64,000 bases of DNA from Desertivirga brevis. Its GTDB lineage: Bacteria > Bacteroidota > Bacteroidia > Sphingobacteriales > Sphingobacteriaceae. Location: contig NZ_JAFEWF010000010.1 in NCBI RefSeq assembly GCF_017355835.1, forward strand, positions 186,001 through 250,000, written 5' to 3'. A model generated the notes under the pieces. It did not search any database, had not been told where the DNA came from, and was given only the letters and a program-made list of their open reading frames with translations. The position numbers and the translations under genes are program-made. This document shows, one piece after another, positions 42,320 through 51,800 of the stretch. The number at the start of each line of letters is the position of its first letter. Within the stretch, counting starts at the first letter, position 1.

Positions 42320-44434
42320 TTACTTCAGCAAATTATACACTAATAAGCTTGCAAAATAAGCTAAAGCAGTCATATAGCCTAATTGTATTGCCGGCCATTT
42401 CCAACTTTTTGTTTCACGGTAAACGATAGCCAAAGTACTCATACACTGCATAGCATATGCATAAAATACCATCAATGATAAACCTACAGCAAATGTGAAT
42501 ACGGGCTGACCAGTTTCAGGATCCTTGGCTCGCCTCATTTTATCCCTTACGGAATTCTCTACTGCATCATTATTATTGACACTATAGATTGTAGCCATGG
42601 TACCTACAAAGACTTCCCGTGCGGCAAAGGATGTGATCAATGCGATGCCTATCTTCCAATCGAATCCTAATGGTTTTATAGCAGGCTCTATCGCTCTGCC
42701 TACAACACCTGCATATGAGTTTTCCAACTTTTCTGAAGACTTTAAGGTCTCCAGCTCCTCACTAGAATATTTGTTAACTGTCTCAGGAGAGCTGAACTTA
42801 CGTTCGATAGCTTCCTGCCGTGAAGGTGGCCCGTAGGAGGCCAGCACCCAAAGCACAATTGAAATAGCTATGATCACCTTTCCTGCCTCGAAAACAAAGG
42901 CCTTTACTTTTTCATATATGGTTAAGCCAACATTGCTCCATCTCGGCATTCTGTAGACCGGCAACTCCATGATGAAATATCCTTTCTCACGAGATCTTAT
43001 CAGGAATTTCATTACCCAAGCCACAAATACTGCTGAAACCATACTCAGCACGTACATGCTCATCAAAGCTAATCCCTGCAGGCTAAAAATACCAAGTACC
43101 TTACCATCGGGAACAACCAGTGATATTAAGAGAGTATATATTGGCAGACGAGCGGAACAGCTTACCAAAGGAGTTACCATAATGGTAATGATCCGGTCTT
43201 TCCAGTTTTCAATAGTACGTGCGCTCATTACAGAAGGAACAGCACATGCCAAACCTCCAATTAATGGCACAACCGATTTACCATTTAAACCCACTTTTCT
43301 CATGATCTTATCCATCATGAAGGTAACACGGGCCATATAACCCGTATCTTCAAGAATGGAGATAAAAGCAAAGAGAATAGCTATCTGAGGGATAAATACC
43401 AACACTCCGCTCAATCCTGCCAGAACTCCATCTACTAGTAAATTCGTAAGGGCTCCCTCAGGAAGGACCTCGTGAGCAGTATCAGTGAGCCAAAGAAACA
43501 GGTTCTCTATGAGTGTCATCGGATACTCTGACCAGGCAAAAATTGCTTGAAAAATAAGGAACAGTACTCCGAAGAAAATAAGGAAACCGCCAATTTTATG
43601 TGTAAGAACTTTGTCGATCCGGTTACTTAAGGTTTCGTTCTCCGCTTCAGCCTTGAATTTAACCGTATCAAAAAGAATATCGTTGATAAAATTATAGCGG
43701 GCAATAGTTTCTGCTGCCTGCGCCTTAGATGAGTGAAATGAAAACTCTTTCTCTATCTCTTCTATCCGATCGCTTTGAGTGGGACTAAGAAAACTCAAGT
43801 TCTCATGCTGATGGGCATACTGCAATGCAGTGTAAGGCTTATCTACCAGGATCTCTTCCTGAATTTTGGTAATCAATCCTGGCGCTAATGCTTCAACTTC
43901 TATCGTATCAACCTGTAAAGGAGATGAAGGGGCATAAGCAATTGCTTCCTTTAAAGCATCGACGTTTTCTCCTTTCCTGGCGCAAATACTTACTATCTGG
44001 ACCCCTAGCCTCGCAGATAGTTCATCCAAATCGATCTCGGTTCCGGCTTTTCTTGCCAGATCCATCATGTTCAATGCGACTACAACGGGAATCTTAAGAT
44101 CCGCTACCTGGGTATAAAGCAGAAGGTTCCGCTTGAGATTAGATGCATCTGCAACGATTACAATTAAGTCGGGATGCGAAGGACTATTGGTATCCGCTAA
44201 TACTTCGAATACGATTGTTTCGTCTTTGCTTTTGGGGTATAAGCTATAGGTGCCCGGAAGATCTATGATCTCTGCATTTCTGCCATCGGGAAGCTTACAA
44301 AAGCCTGCTTTCTTATCAACAGTAACACCAGGAAAGTTTCCGACTTTCTGGTTTAAGCCTGTTAAAAGATTAAATAGTGTAGATTTTCCTGTATTTGGGT
44401 TTCCAACCAGTGCAACTTTCAGATCACCACTCAC
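42320..44434 (-). CDS. feoB: Ferrous iron transport protein FeoB
   Basis: A 704-residue inner membrane Fe(II) importer. The N-terminal G domain shows G1 VGNPNTGKST (residues 10-19), G3 DLPGTYSL and G4 NMMD; the C-terminal part has two Gate motifs (VPLIGGLACAVPSVMSART and GIALITSFAAREVFVGT) within about nine TM segments. Length is normal for FeoB without an extra C-terminal domain. It is preceded by feoA and followed by the SprT-like gene; no feoC is present. Confidence 0.97.
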   Translation of the reverse strand: MSGDLKVALVGNPNTGKSTLFNLLTGLNQKVGNFPGVTVDKKAGFCKLPDGRNAEIIDLPGTYSLYPKSKDETIVFEVLADTNSPSHPDLIVIVADASNLKRNLLLYTQVADLKIPVVVALNMMDLARKAGTEIDLDELSARLGVQIVSICARKGENVDALKEAIAYAPSSPLQVDTIEVEALAPGLITKIQEEILVDKPYTALQYAHQHENLSFLSPTQSDRIEEIEKEFSFHSSKAQAAETIARYNFINDILFDTVKFKAEAENETLSNRIDKVLTHKIGGFLIFFGVLFLIFQAIFAWSEYPMTLIENLFLWLTDTAHEVLPEGALTNLLVDGVLAGLSGVLVFIPQIAILFAFISILEDTGYMARVTFMMDKIMRKVGLNGKSVVPLIGGLACAVPSVMSARTIENWKDRIITIMVTPLVSCSARLPIYTLLISLVVPDGKVLGIFSLQGLALMSMYVLSMVSAVFVAWVMKFLIRSREKGYFIMELPVYRMPRWSNVGLTIYEKVKAFVFEAGKVIIAISIVLWVLASYGPPSRQEAIERKFSSPETVNKYSSEELETLKSSEKLENSYAGVVGRAIEPAIKPLGFDWKIGIALITSFAAREVFVGTMATIYSVNNNDAVENSVRDKMRRAKDPETGQPVFTFAVGLSLMVFYAYAMQCMSTLAIVYRETKSWKWPAIQLGYMTALAYFASLLVYNLLK

Positions 44435-44447
44435 TTACCGTTTTTCT

Positions 44448-44663
44448 CTAGTGCAATATTATAGTTGAAGCTTCATTTTTACGAAGACTCAATTGATAAC
44501 CGGATACGCGGATCGCCATCGGATCACCAAGAGGTGCAAACCTTTCAACTAAGATCGGTTCTCCTGGAAGGCATCCCATTTCCATCAACTTAACTGACAT
44601 TTCAAGATCTGTAAATTCTTTAATAATACCAGATTGTCCGGCTTCTAATTGAGAAAGCTTCAT
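44448..44663 (-). CDS. feoA: Ferrous iron transport protein FeoA
   Basis: A small SH3-like cytosolic partner of FeoB, 71 residues from the start at 44663 (MKLSQLEAGQSGIIKEF). The frame is open to 44714, but that start lies at or before the promoter found at 44685-44715, so the shorter form is right. KLMEMGCLPGEPILVERFAPLGDPMAIRVSGYQLSLR is the FeoA core. It lies 13 bases before feoB. Confidence 0.95.
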   Translation of the reverse strand: MKLSQLEAGQSGIIKEFTDLEMSVKLMEMGCLPGEPILVERFAPLGDPMAIRVSGYQLSLRKNEASTIILH

Positions 44664-44684
44664 TGATAAATTTCTAAACCGTAA

Positions 44685-44715
44685 CAAAGTTAAGCTTATT
44701 TGAAATAATTCCAAA
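44685..44715 (-). promoter_or_regulatory. feoAB promoter, full Bacteroidota consensus
   Basis: On the minus strand TTTG (44715-44712), 19 bases, then TAACTTTG (44692-44685): an exact match to TTTG-N19-TAnnTTTG. The transcript would start near 44680, about 17 bases before the feoA ATG at 44663. I saw no clear Fur site. Confidence 0.75.
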
Positions 44716-44778
44716 TAAGATTTGTAAAAAGAAGGGGGAGGGGGAAGGTAAAAGGTTGAAAGGAACTAATATAGTCTT

Positions 44779-44874
44779 ATACCCTCTCTGCCTTCGGCAT
44801 CTATTGAGAAGTTTAATTTGTTCTTTAATGGCCTCAATGAGCTCCCTTTGGTCGGTTCCCCCAGAGGGGGAGAA
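44779..44874. repeat. Interspersed palindromic repeat, copy C, split by about 54 bases
   Basis: The left part (44779-44802) equals copies A and B up to gccttcggcatct. The right part, cccccagagggggagaaa (from 44858), matches their stem end. Between them lie about 54 unrelated bases (44803-44856) that begin with attgag and contain its inverse ctcaat (44833-44838). It is either an insertion into the repeat or a longer ancestral form. Confidence 0.65.
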
Positions 44875-44925
44875 AAAGCCGGCGCTCTGGCAAATCCCTT
44901 ATTCTTAGGTTCTCTTTTAGGTTCC

Positions 44926-45048
44926 TTACCTCTTACTTACTGCCTGCTGCTTGAAATGGGGGCAATTGCAATCTTTCTTAAATACAGAACAAGAGCTTGC
45001 TGAAAACAAAACCACCGCTACCAATCCAACTCTAAATAAATTTTTCAT
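44926..45048 (-). CDS. Small cysteine-containing lipoprotein (40 residues)
   Basis: An open frame of 40 residues beginning MKNLFRVGLVAVVLFSASSC: a basic start, a hydrophobic core and a lipobox-like SASSC with the acylation Cys at 20. The short mature part includes DCNCPHF and ends in KR. Its ATG overlaps the end of the VanZ-like gene by 17 bases in another frame, as expected for a coupled operon gene. I do not recognise a family. It is too short for ordinary gene finders. The chance of a random frame with such a signal peptide is low but not nil. Confidence 0.65.
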   Translation of the reverse strand: MKNLFRVGLVAVVLFSASSCSVFKKDCNCPHFKQQAVSKR

Positions 45049-45424
45049 GTCCGTTCCTGTGTAAAAATATATAGCTAAAAATCCCCATTCCTACACCAGC
45101 TAAATCACAGAAAAGGTCCCACCATTCTGCCGAGCGATAGGTGAAAACTTTCCATTGAAGGATTTCTATCCCTGCTCCTAAAGCTGCTGTAAAGAAGAAG
45201 ATTTTAAAGATGGTGGTAATACGGAAGTAATAGCTTCTTTGTTGCCTGATTTTGCCATAGAACAGTAATACTGTTAAGACAAAGAAAAAGATAGTATGCA
45301 CTAGTTTATCCATGCCTTGGAACGCCGGTACTCCTCCTGTTGCATCCATCGGCATGTCGCATAAGATTAGCACCACTATCGCCCATATAATGGCCAGATA
45401 CTGGTGCTTTAATGAATTTACCAT
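45032..45424 (-). CDS. VanZ-like membrane protein
   Basis: A 130-residue protein with four hydrophobic segments (YLAIIWAIVVLILCDMP, LVHTIFFFVLTVLLFYG, IFKIFFFTAALGAGIEILQW, DLFCDLAGVGMGIFSYIFL) and the family's GxxxE-ILQ and D-x3-D-x-x-G pattern. VanZ-like proteins are widespread and rarely linked to glycopeptide resistance; function here is unknown. Its ATG directly follows the gcvH stop, so the two are translated from one transcript. Confidence 0.85.
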   Translation of the reverse strand: MVNSLKHQYLAIIWAIVVLILCDMPMDATGGVPAFQGMDKLVHTIFFFVLTVLLFYGKIRQQRSYYFRITTIFKIFFFTAALGAGIEILQWKVFTYRSAEWWDLFCDLAGVGMGIFSYIFLHRNGHEKFI

Positions 45425-45802
45425 TTATTGGCCTATTAACGTTTTATATTCGTCGGCCGATAACAGACCTGCAGTATCAGCTCCGCTAATATCTACTTTA
45501 ATAATCCATCCCTCACCGTAAGGATCCTGGTTTACCAATTCTGGTGCACTATCCAATTTTGAATTGATCTCAAGAACTTTTCCTGTCAAAGGCATGAACA
45601 GGTCGGACACCGTTTTTACAGCCTCTACAGTACCGAACACTTCGTTCTGACTTACTTCTTCTCCAACTGTATTGATGTCGATGTAAACGATATCACCAAG
45701 CTCACGCTGTGCAAAATCAGTGATGCCCACCAAAGCCTCGTTTCCATCAACCTTGATCCATTCGTGATCTTTTGTATACTTTAATTCTGCAGGAAAATTC
45801 AT
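45425..45802 (-). CDS. gcvH: Glycine cleavage system H protein
   Basis: A 125-residue lipoyl-carrier protein that shuttles the aminomethyl group between the P, T and L proteins. [19 protein letters not shown] is the N-terminal signature and the lipoylated lysine is K63 in [12 protein letters not shown]. Length is normal. It lies 47 bases downstream of... in transcription order, ahead of the VanZ-like gene and after sprA. Other gcv genes are not in the window, which is usual in Bacteroidota. Confidence 0.96.
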   Translation of the reverse strand: MNFPAELKYTKDHEWIKVDGNEALVGITDFAQRELGDIVYIDINTVGEEVSQNEVFGTVEAVKTVSDLFMPLTGKVLEINSKLDSAPELVNQDPYGEGWIIKVDISGADTAGLLSADEYKTLIGQ

Positions 45803-45849
45803 ATTCTTAAATTTTGGGTAAAAATAAAGAAATAATCAAATTACGCCCT

Positions 45850-48800
45850 TTATTGAAGGATGAATCTTAAACTAACACCAAAGTTTGTGAATGATGTATT
45901 AAACGTTTGAGAAGTATACGGTTTGGTAATAGTGCCATCGTAATATATCCTCAGGTTGAACTTCTGATTCAGCACATAATCGATCGAAGGCTTATACCCA
46001 ATGGTCTTCGCTCCTGATGATACTTCTGCATTTTCCACGTCGGCCCTAAAGATTGTTGTTTTACGATCATTTAACCCGAAATCCATTTTGAAGTTGATAT
46101 CGTTATTTAGCTTTCTTCCACCGAATAAACCGAATGGTAATCTCAAATTAGCCGTCCTGTATCCAAAACCAAAAATTATCCCATTATCCCTTTGCTGAGC
46201 CAACTGACTATTAGCCAAACTAAGGCTCAAAGCCCGCGACTTTCTGTACTCGAAGTTCATGCTCATGTTGTTCTTCAATCTGAAGTCGATACCCAGTAGC
46301 GGTACAAATTGCTCGGCTAAAAGCACTTGAGAGAACTGGTAGCGAGGCAAGAAGTTTTGATTTGCATCAACCACTGAAGGAAACCCATTTGCACCTCCAT
46401 CATATCTTGCCAGGGAATTAAAGCTATTTACACTATAAGTCGACCTGTAGGTATGATTGATATCAAATGAGGAGAAAATCCTGTTGAACAAGTCAATCTT
46501 CGTTAATCCATTGTAAGTAATGCGCCAGTTTGGTATTGGAATCTTAGGGAAGCTTCTTAAGCTAACTTTCCCTGCATCTTGACCTGTATAAGCTGCCACG
46601 AATGCGGACACTACTACATCCTGAGAATTTGCACCATATCCTTGAGCGTAGCCATTACCATCCTGACCAGATGAATTTGGATTTCTTGCACCTAAGCGTT
46701 GAGAAATCACTCTTCTGTTTGCTTCAAACTGACGGAAAAGACGGGAAGTATTATCTGCATTGTCCCCAGAAAAAGCTGTCTTCAAAGAGAAGAAAGAAAC
46801 ACTGTAATCTCCTGTTGTAATCTGGTTATTATTATTGAAGGCTCCACTATCCAGGTTGTAGGAGAATGTTGATGAATAGTTAAAATTCTGACTTTTTAGT
46901 GCAGTTAACTCTATTCGCAGATCTTTAATCGGTTCTAGACTTCCTCTAAGATTCAGATCTTCCTTTCTCGTCTTCACATAAAGCTTGCTTTGTAGGGTAT
47001 CCTTTGCCAGCCAGTTTCTGGATAATGCTCTCGCCCACATATCATTTTGGGATCCAAAGATAAAATCCCAGCCAGGAGCATTTGTGTTTAAATTATACCC
47101 CAGAAGATTTGTGGAAGGTGAATAGCCCGGAAGAAACTGTCCCTCCGTTCTTGAGTAGCTACCCGTTACATTCTTAATGCTTGTTAATGCAGTAACCAAT
47201 GTTCTCTTGAAGCCTGCGGCATCAGGACGTGTAGCATTTCTAACGAAGGCTAACTTATTATATAAGGTGACAAAATTAAGAGTCGGATTCAGCTGTATAG
47301 TCCTTGAATTCTGAATGGTATTTCCAATCGTCTCGTCACGTAAAGCGAACAATGGTTTTGACTCCCAATTGAAGTTTGTACCATATCTGGCCACCAAATT
47401 AGTCCATCTTAAACCCGGAATCTTACTTAGAGGAACGGTATAATTTACATTAACCACATGGTTATAGTTCGTTGTTCTACCTAGTCGCTTTAAGTTCGTC
47501 CAGATAGTATCCCTGTTCTGTCTGTCGTTAGCGCCAAGTTTTTCATCAATGATACCATAATTAGTAGCATTGAAATCCAACTGCAAAGAGCGAGTTAAAT
47601 TCCAGCCAATTCCATAAAGCCTGGTGATCTGGAAATTCTTATTGTACGCTGGCTTACTACGGATACCAGTATTAGTGATATCGATATCCCTAAGCTTGCT
47701 TTCGGAATAAAGTCGATCTAAATCTACTCTAAAATTCAATGTAGAAGGCATCAAGCTTAGATTAAAGTCTTTCAGAAGATCCAGATTCTTTGCCTTCACC
47801 ATTTTTGCAAATGGAGTTATACTTTTAGGTTGCCCAGAGAAATTATAAGCTAATGCCGCCTTATAAGTTTTTTGCAGAGAAGTCTCGTTAATATAATCCC
47901 TATGATTATACTCAGTGAAAGCGTAGGTTCCACTAAAGTTCTCTATATCCCAGATACGGCTTTTACTGTCGGGATTTGTTTTGATCTTCCTTACATTCGT
48001 GAAGTTGATGCTCCTTCTGCCTGTATAATTATCAACTATTTTATGTACCGCATCCTTCTCTGCCGAAGAAAGGCCCCTCAGGGAGTTCTTCAATTCGATG
48101 TCCTGCGAACGTGGATCAAATTGTGGAACGCTCAACTGACTGGACCAATTGATGAATAGAGGTATTTTTATACCTGATTTCTCTGGGAAGAATTTACCCA
48201 GCTCGAGACTACTGGAAAGGTCAAAGAAAGAATCATCGCTTCTATTCCGCTCGCTCACACGCTTGTCAATTGAACCGAAGCCGATTGTGCTCTTGCTTCC
48301 AGAAACGGTTACATCACCAAAATCAGCAAGCTTAGCATTCATACGGGCCGTGGCTGCCCAGCCTCCCCTTTCATCAAAGTCAGTTAAACGTAACTCATTA
48401 AACCACACCTGAGCCGTTTTTTCTAGTCCGTCGTCGGCATTTGAGTTTGCAGCATTTCTTAGTGGGTTCTTAATACCCAGCATGTACACTCTAACTTTGC
48501 TCAAATCAGGCTGACCCTTTATTGTAATGGTCACATTACCGTCGGTGAAAGTGAAAGGTCTATCTAACAGCGCCCCGGCATTATTTCTTGCAGCTTTTGC
48601 CTGCTGAAATTTGGCAAGGTCAATGCTTAAATTATTCGCTTCAGGCCAGATAGTATAAGGATCACTTGATCCGTAAGGACTAGCTTTTAGCGGAAGTTCA
48701 TATTCGTAATAGTTATCCTGATTGTCTGTTCCGATTCGAACAATGGCACTGATATCATTATCACGAAGATTATCTCCCTCTGCATGGATAAACATCTCTA

Positions 48801-51800
48801 ACTTCCGGTAAGAACGGAAATCCTGATAAGTGGTTCTGAAGGCCGCCCTTCCGTAACCATCTCTCAAATTCTTTACCGTAACAGCCAAGGCCTGTTCATT
48901 TTGCTGCGTCTGACCGCGGAAGTTGCTGTAATCGCGCTCTCTTTGAATGCCAGGAGGCACTACGTAAGGAATAGGAGTACGTTTACCATTCTCTTCGATA
49001 CTTACAGTGGCAACCTCGATGCTCGAATTATCAGTTGGCGGATTAGTTCCATTAGTCATAAGGGCAGGATCTGCAATCACCTTTTCACGTGTACCCTCGG
49101 CATTGAACCTTCTCCATTCTCCTCTTAGCAATTGCATTCTTGCCAAGCGCATTACTGTAGTATCCGTAAAGTTGGTCAGATAAGTCCTGATAAACCGGAT
49201 GGATTTAAAATCTTCAATATTCCCAACAGAAATACCGTTTGAAATAGGAATTTTAAACTGGTACCAGGAAACCTGCTGTTTCTCCCCATTAGCCAGAGTA
49301 ACGGTATTAGTTACTTTATCAGTAATGTAATTCTGACCGACGATCATATCCTGTGGACGGATAGATATTTTATACTCCCAATAAGCATCTGCAGAATTGG
49401 AAGTATTATCACGGTTGATATCCTCAGCATCCGGGAGCGGAGTTGATGCTGTATTTTCTATTCCAGTCTCCTCACGAGACTGCTCTGTAGTCTTGGAGTT
49501 CCCCTCTAAACCGTTGTAGCGTTCATAACGTTTAAGGATACCTGCATTTTGATTATCCAAATTACTTCCTCTATAGTACTGGAAGTTATCTGAAGCGGGG
49601 TCAGCTTCTAATTCTGCCGCCGCTTGGCCGCTGATCTGCCCCCGGATTTGGTTTAGTTGTGGAGCAAACTTCTGACGTTCATCATTGTCTGATAATCCGT
49701 CTAAACCTATATCCTGAAACTTCCTTGCCGCCGGATCATTATCAAAGGCCTGAACAACCGGCTGAAGCTTTGCTGCCCTTCCCCAAACTGATTCTACAGT
49801 TTTACTTACATCTCCATCTGGCGGTAAACCGTTCTCTAATGATTTGTATCCATCCTTCAAAATATCCTCAGAGATATTACCCAGGTTGAAATACATGTCT
49901 CCACCCTGCGCATTTGGCTTATAGATAAATGGATCCATCATCCATAACTCGATAAACTCAACATTCAATGCCTCAAAATCATTCGTTTCAATCCTTCTGA
50001 AAATACCTCCCCAACGATCTTGCGGTCTGTTTAAAGTTCCATTGGGATTTAAACCTGTAGTTGTGAAGTTATATGGCCCACGCAAGGTTGGATAATAGGC
50101 AAGATCAAGCGTTGGAAGCATCAGAGGTTGCCCTGTAGTAGACTGTTTAAAAGGAAACACTTCCTGCTCTAATACCTCACGCACATAATGATTAGAGCGC
50201 TCGTTCCTGTTTCCCCTGATATTACTTGGTGTTAATGTATTACTTGTATTGAAGAATATTGGGTCGATATTATAAAACGCTAATCTTGCCCTGTTCTTTC
50301 CATACTCGAGATTATTGGAAAGCTGCGATTCGGGGAACCTGGCAGGTGTTCCTGATATCTGCCATGCTATAGCACTTTTCAAATCGATAATGGAACGGCT
50401 TCCTTCAAAGTCGTCAAGGTAACTGGCACCGTTCTTACTTCCTGCAATATTTAATGCATTAGGGTGACCAGGAATCATGTTAGCGAACTCGCCTGAGAAA
50501 GTGATCGAAGATGTTTCTTTTGTAGAGATGAATGGGAGCTTATCGACCAGGCGCGTTAACCAGCGGGAATCAGAAGAGTAGTTGGCATCCATTCCCCAGA
50601 TTGTATTGGAAATAGACTCTTCACCAATATTGATCTTAGGGGTAAGCGGTTTCTCAGTAAGGTTCATTACTGTACCGCCAAGATTTAACTTATGATTAAC
50701 GCGATAGTCGAAACGGGTTCCAAACAAGGAACGCTGCTGTAAACCGAACAACTCCGCATTTTCCATTTTTATGCGTATGGTTTGTCCGGAGTTCAAAAGC
50801 GCCTGATTAAGAACCTTTACCCGACCGCTATTATAATCTACGGTAAAGTCATTACCTTCTTGCAGCGGTAATGTTCCTGCATACACTTGCACAGATCCCT
50901 GGGGAATGTTAATAGCGTTTAGCTGGAACTCAGAGCTTACTTCAGATTGGAATGTTCCTTTAATAATATAACGGTTCTTATTTGTAAAAAGCTGTTGAGC
51001 ATCTGCTTTTGTCAGATCGTATAGCTCTTTGAATACATATTTTTCTCTTAATTCCGTCTCTGCAAACTTTGGTTCCAGATCTTCACCAAAAGGTTCTTTC
51101 GTAGGAAAGGTCAGACGACCGTTAAGAGGATCGATAGTGACCCCTTCTATAAAATCGAAATAACCATCAGAGCCACGACTACCAGCCTGATTAAGCGTAT
51201 CTAAATTAGTTAGCTGAAGCCATCTCATTCCAGAGGTTCTTGAACCTTCCGTAACTAAAGGACTTTCAACACCTCTTTCATCTAGGCGAAATACATTCAG
51301 ATTAAAAGCTGTGCGACTGATTTGGTAAGCTCCAAGTGAGTAAACGTTTTTCATCATCAGATCCCAGGTTGGTAATGATGTTTTAAGTGTCTCTCCCTTA
51401 AGAAGTTTTACAAACAGAGCGTTGGGCGTTTCATTATCAACTGCTATGTCTGTAGAAAATTCACCTACCTGGTATTCTTCTCCGTTATAATTATATCTGT
51501 AAGCTACCGCTAAAACTTCATCAGCATTAAGAGCTGTGTTTAAGGAAATATATCCTAAACGAGGATTAAGGGTAAACTCTCTCTCGGTTAATTTACGCGC
51601 ATAAGACAACTTGGAAAAGTTATCGTTCGCACCGTTCGCCTGAAAGAAATTACCAATGCTATTAGAGTTTGTTAATCTGTTAGCTGGATCCTGAGAAAGT
51701 TGAGCGAGTAGGTTATTCGACTGCTTTCTCCCGAAATCAGGATCACTTAAAGGGCCCGCAGCTGGTAAAGCGACATAAGCGGGACCACCTTGTACCTGAG

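Noticed and set aside
45032..45424. VanZ-like protein as a glycopeptide-resistance gene
   Set aside because: No vanA/vanH/vanX-type genes are present, and VanZ-like proteins are common in bacteria that have no such resistance.
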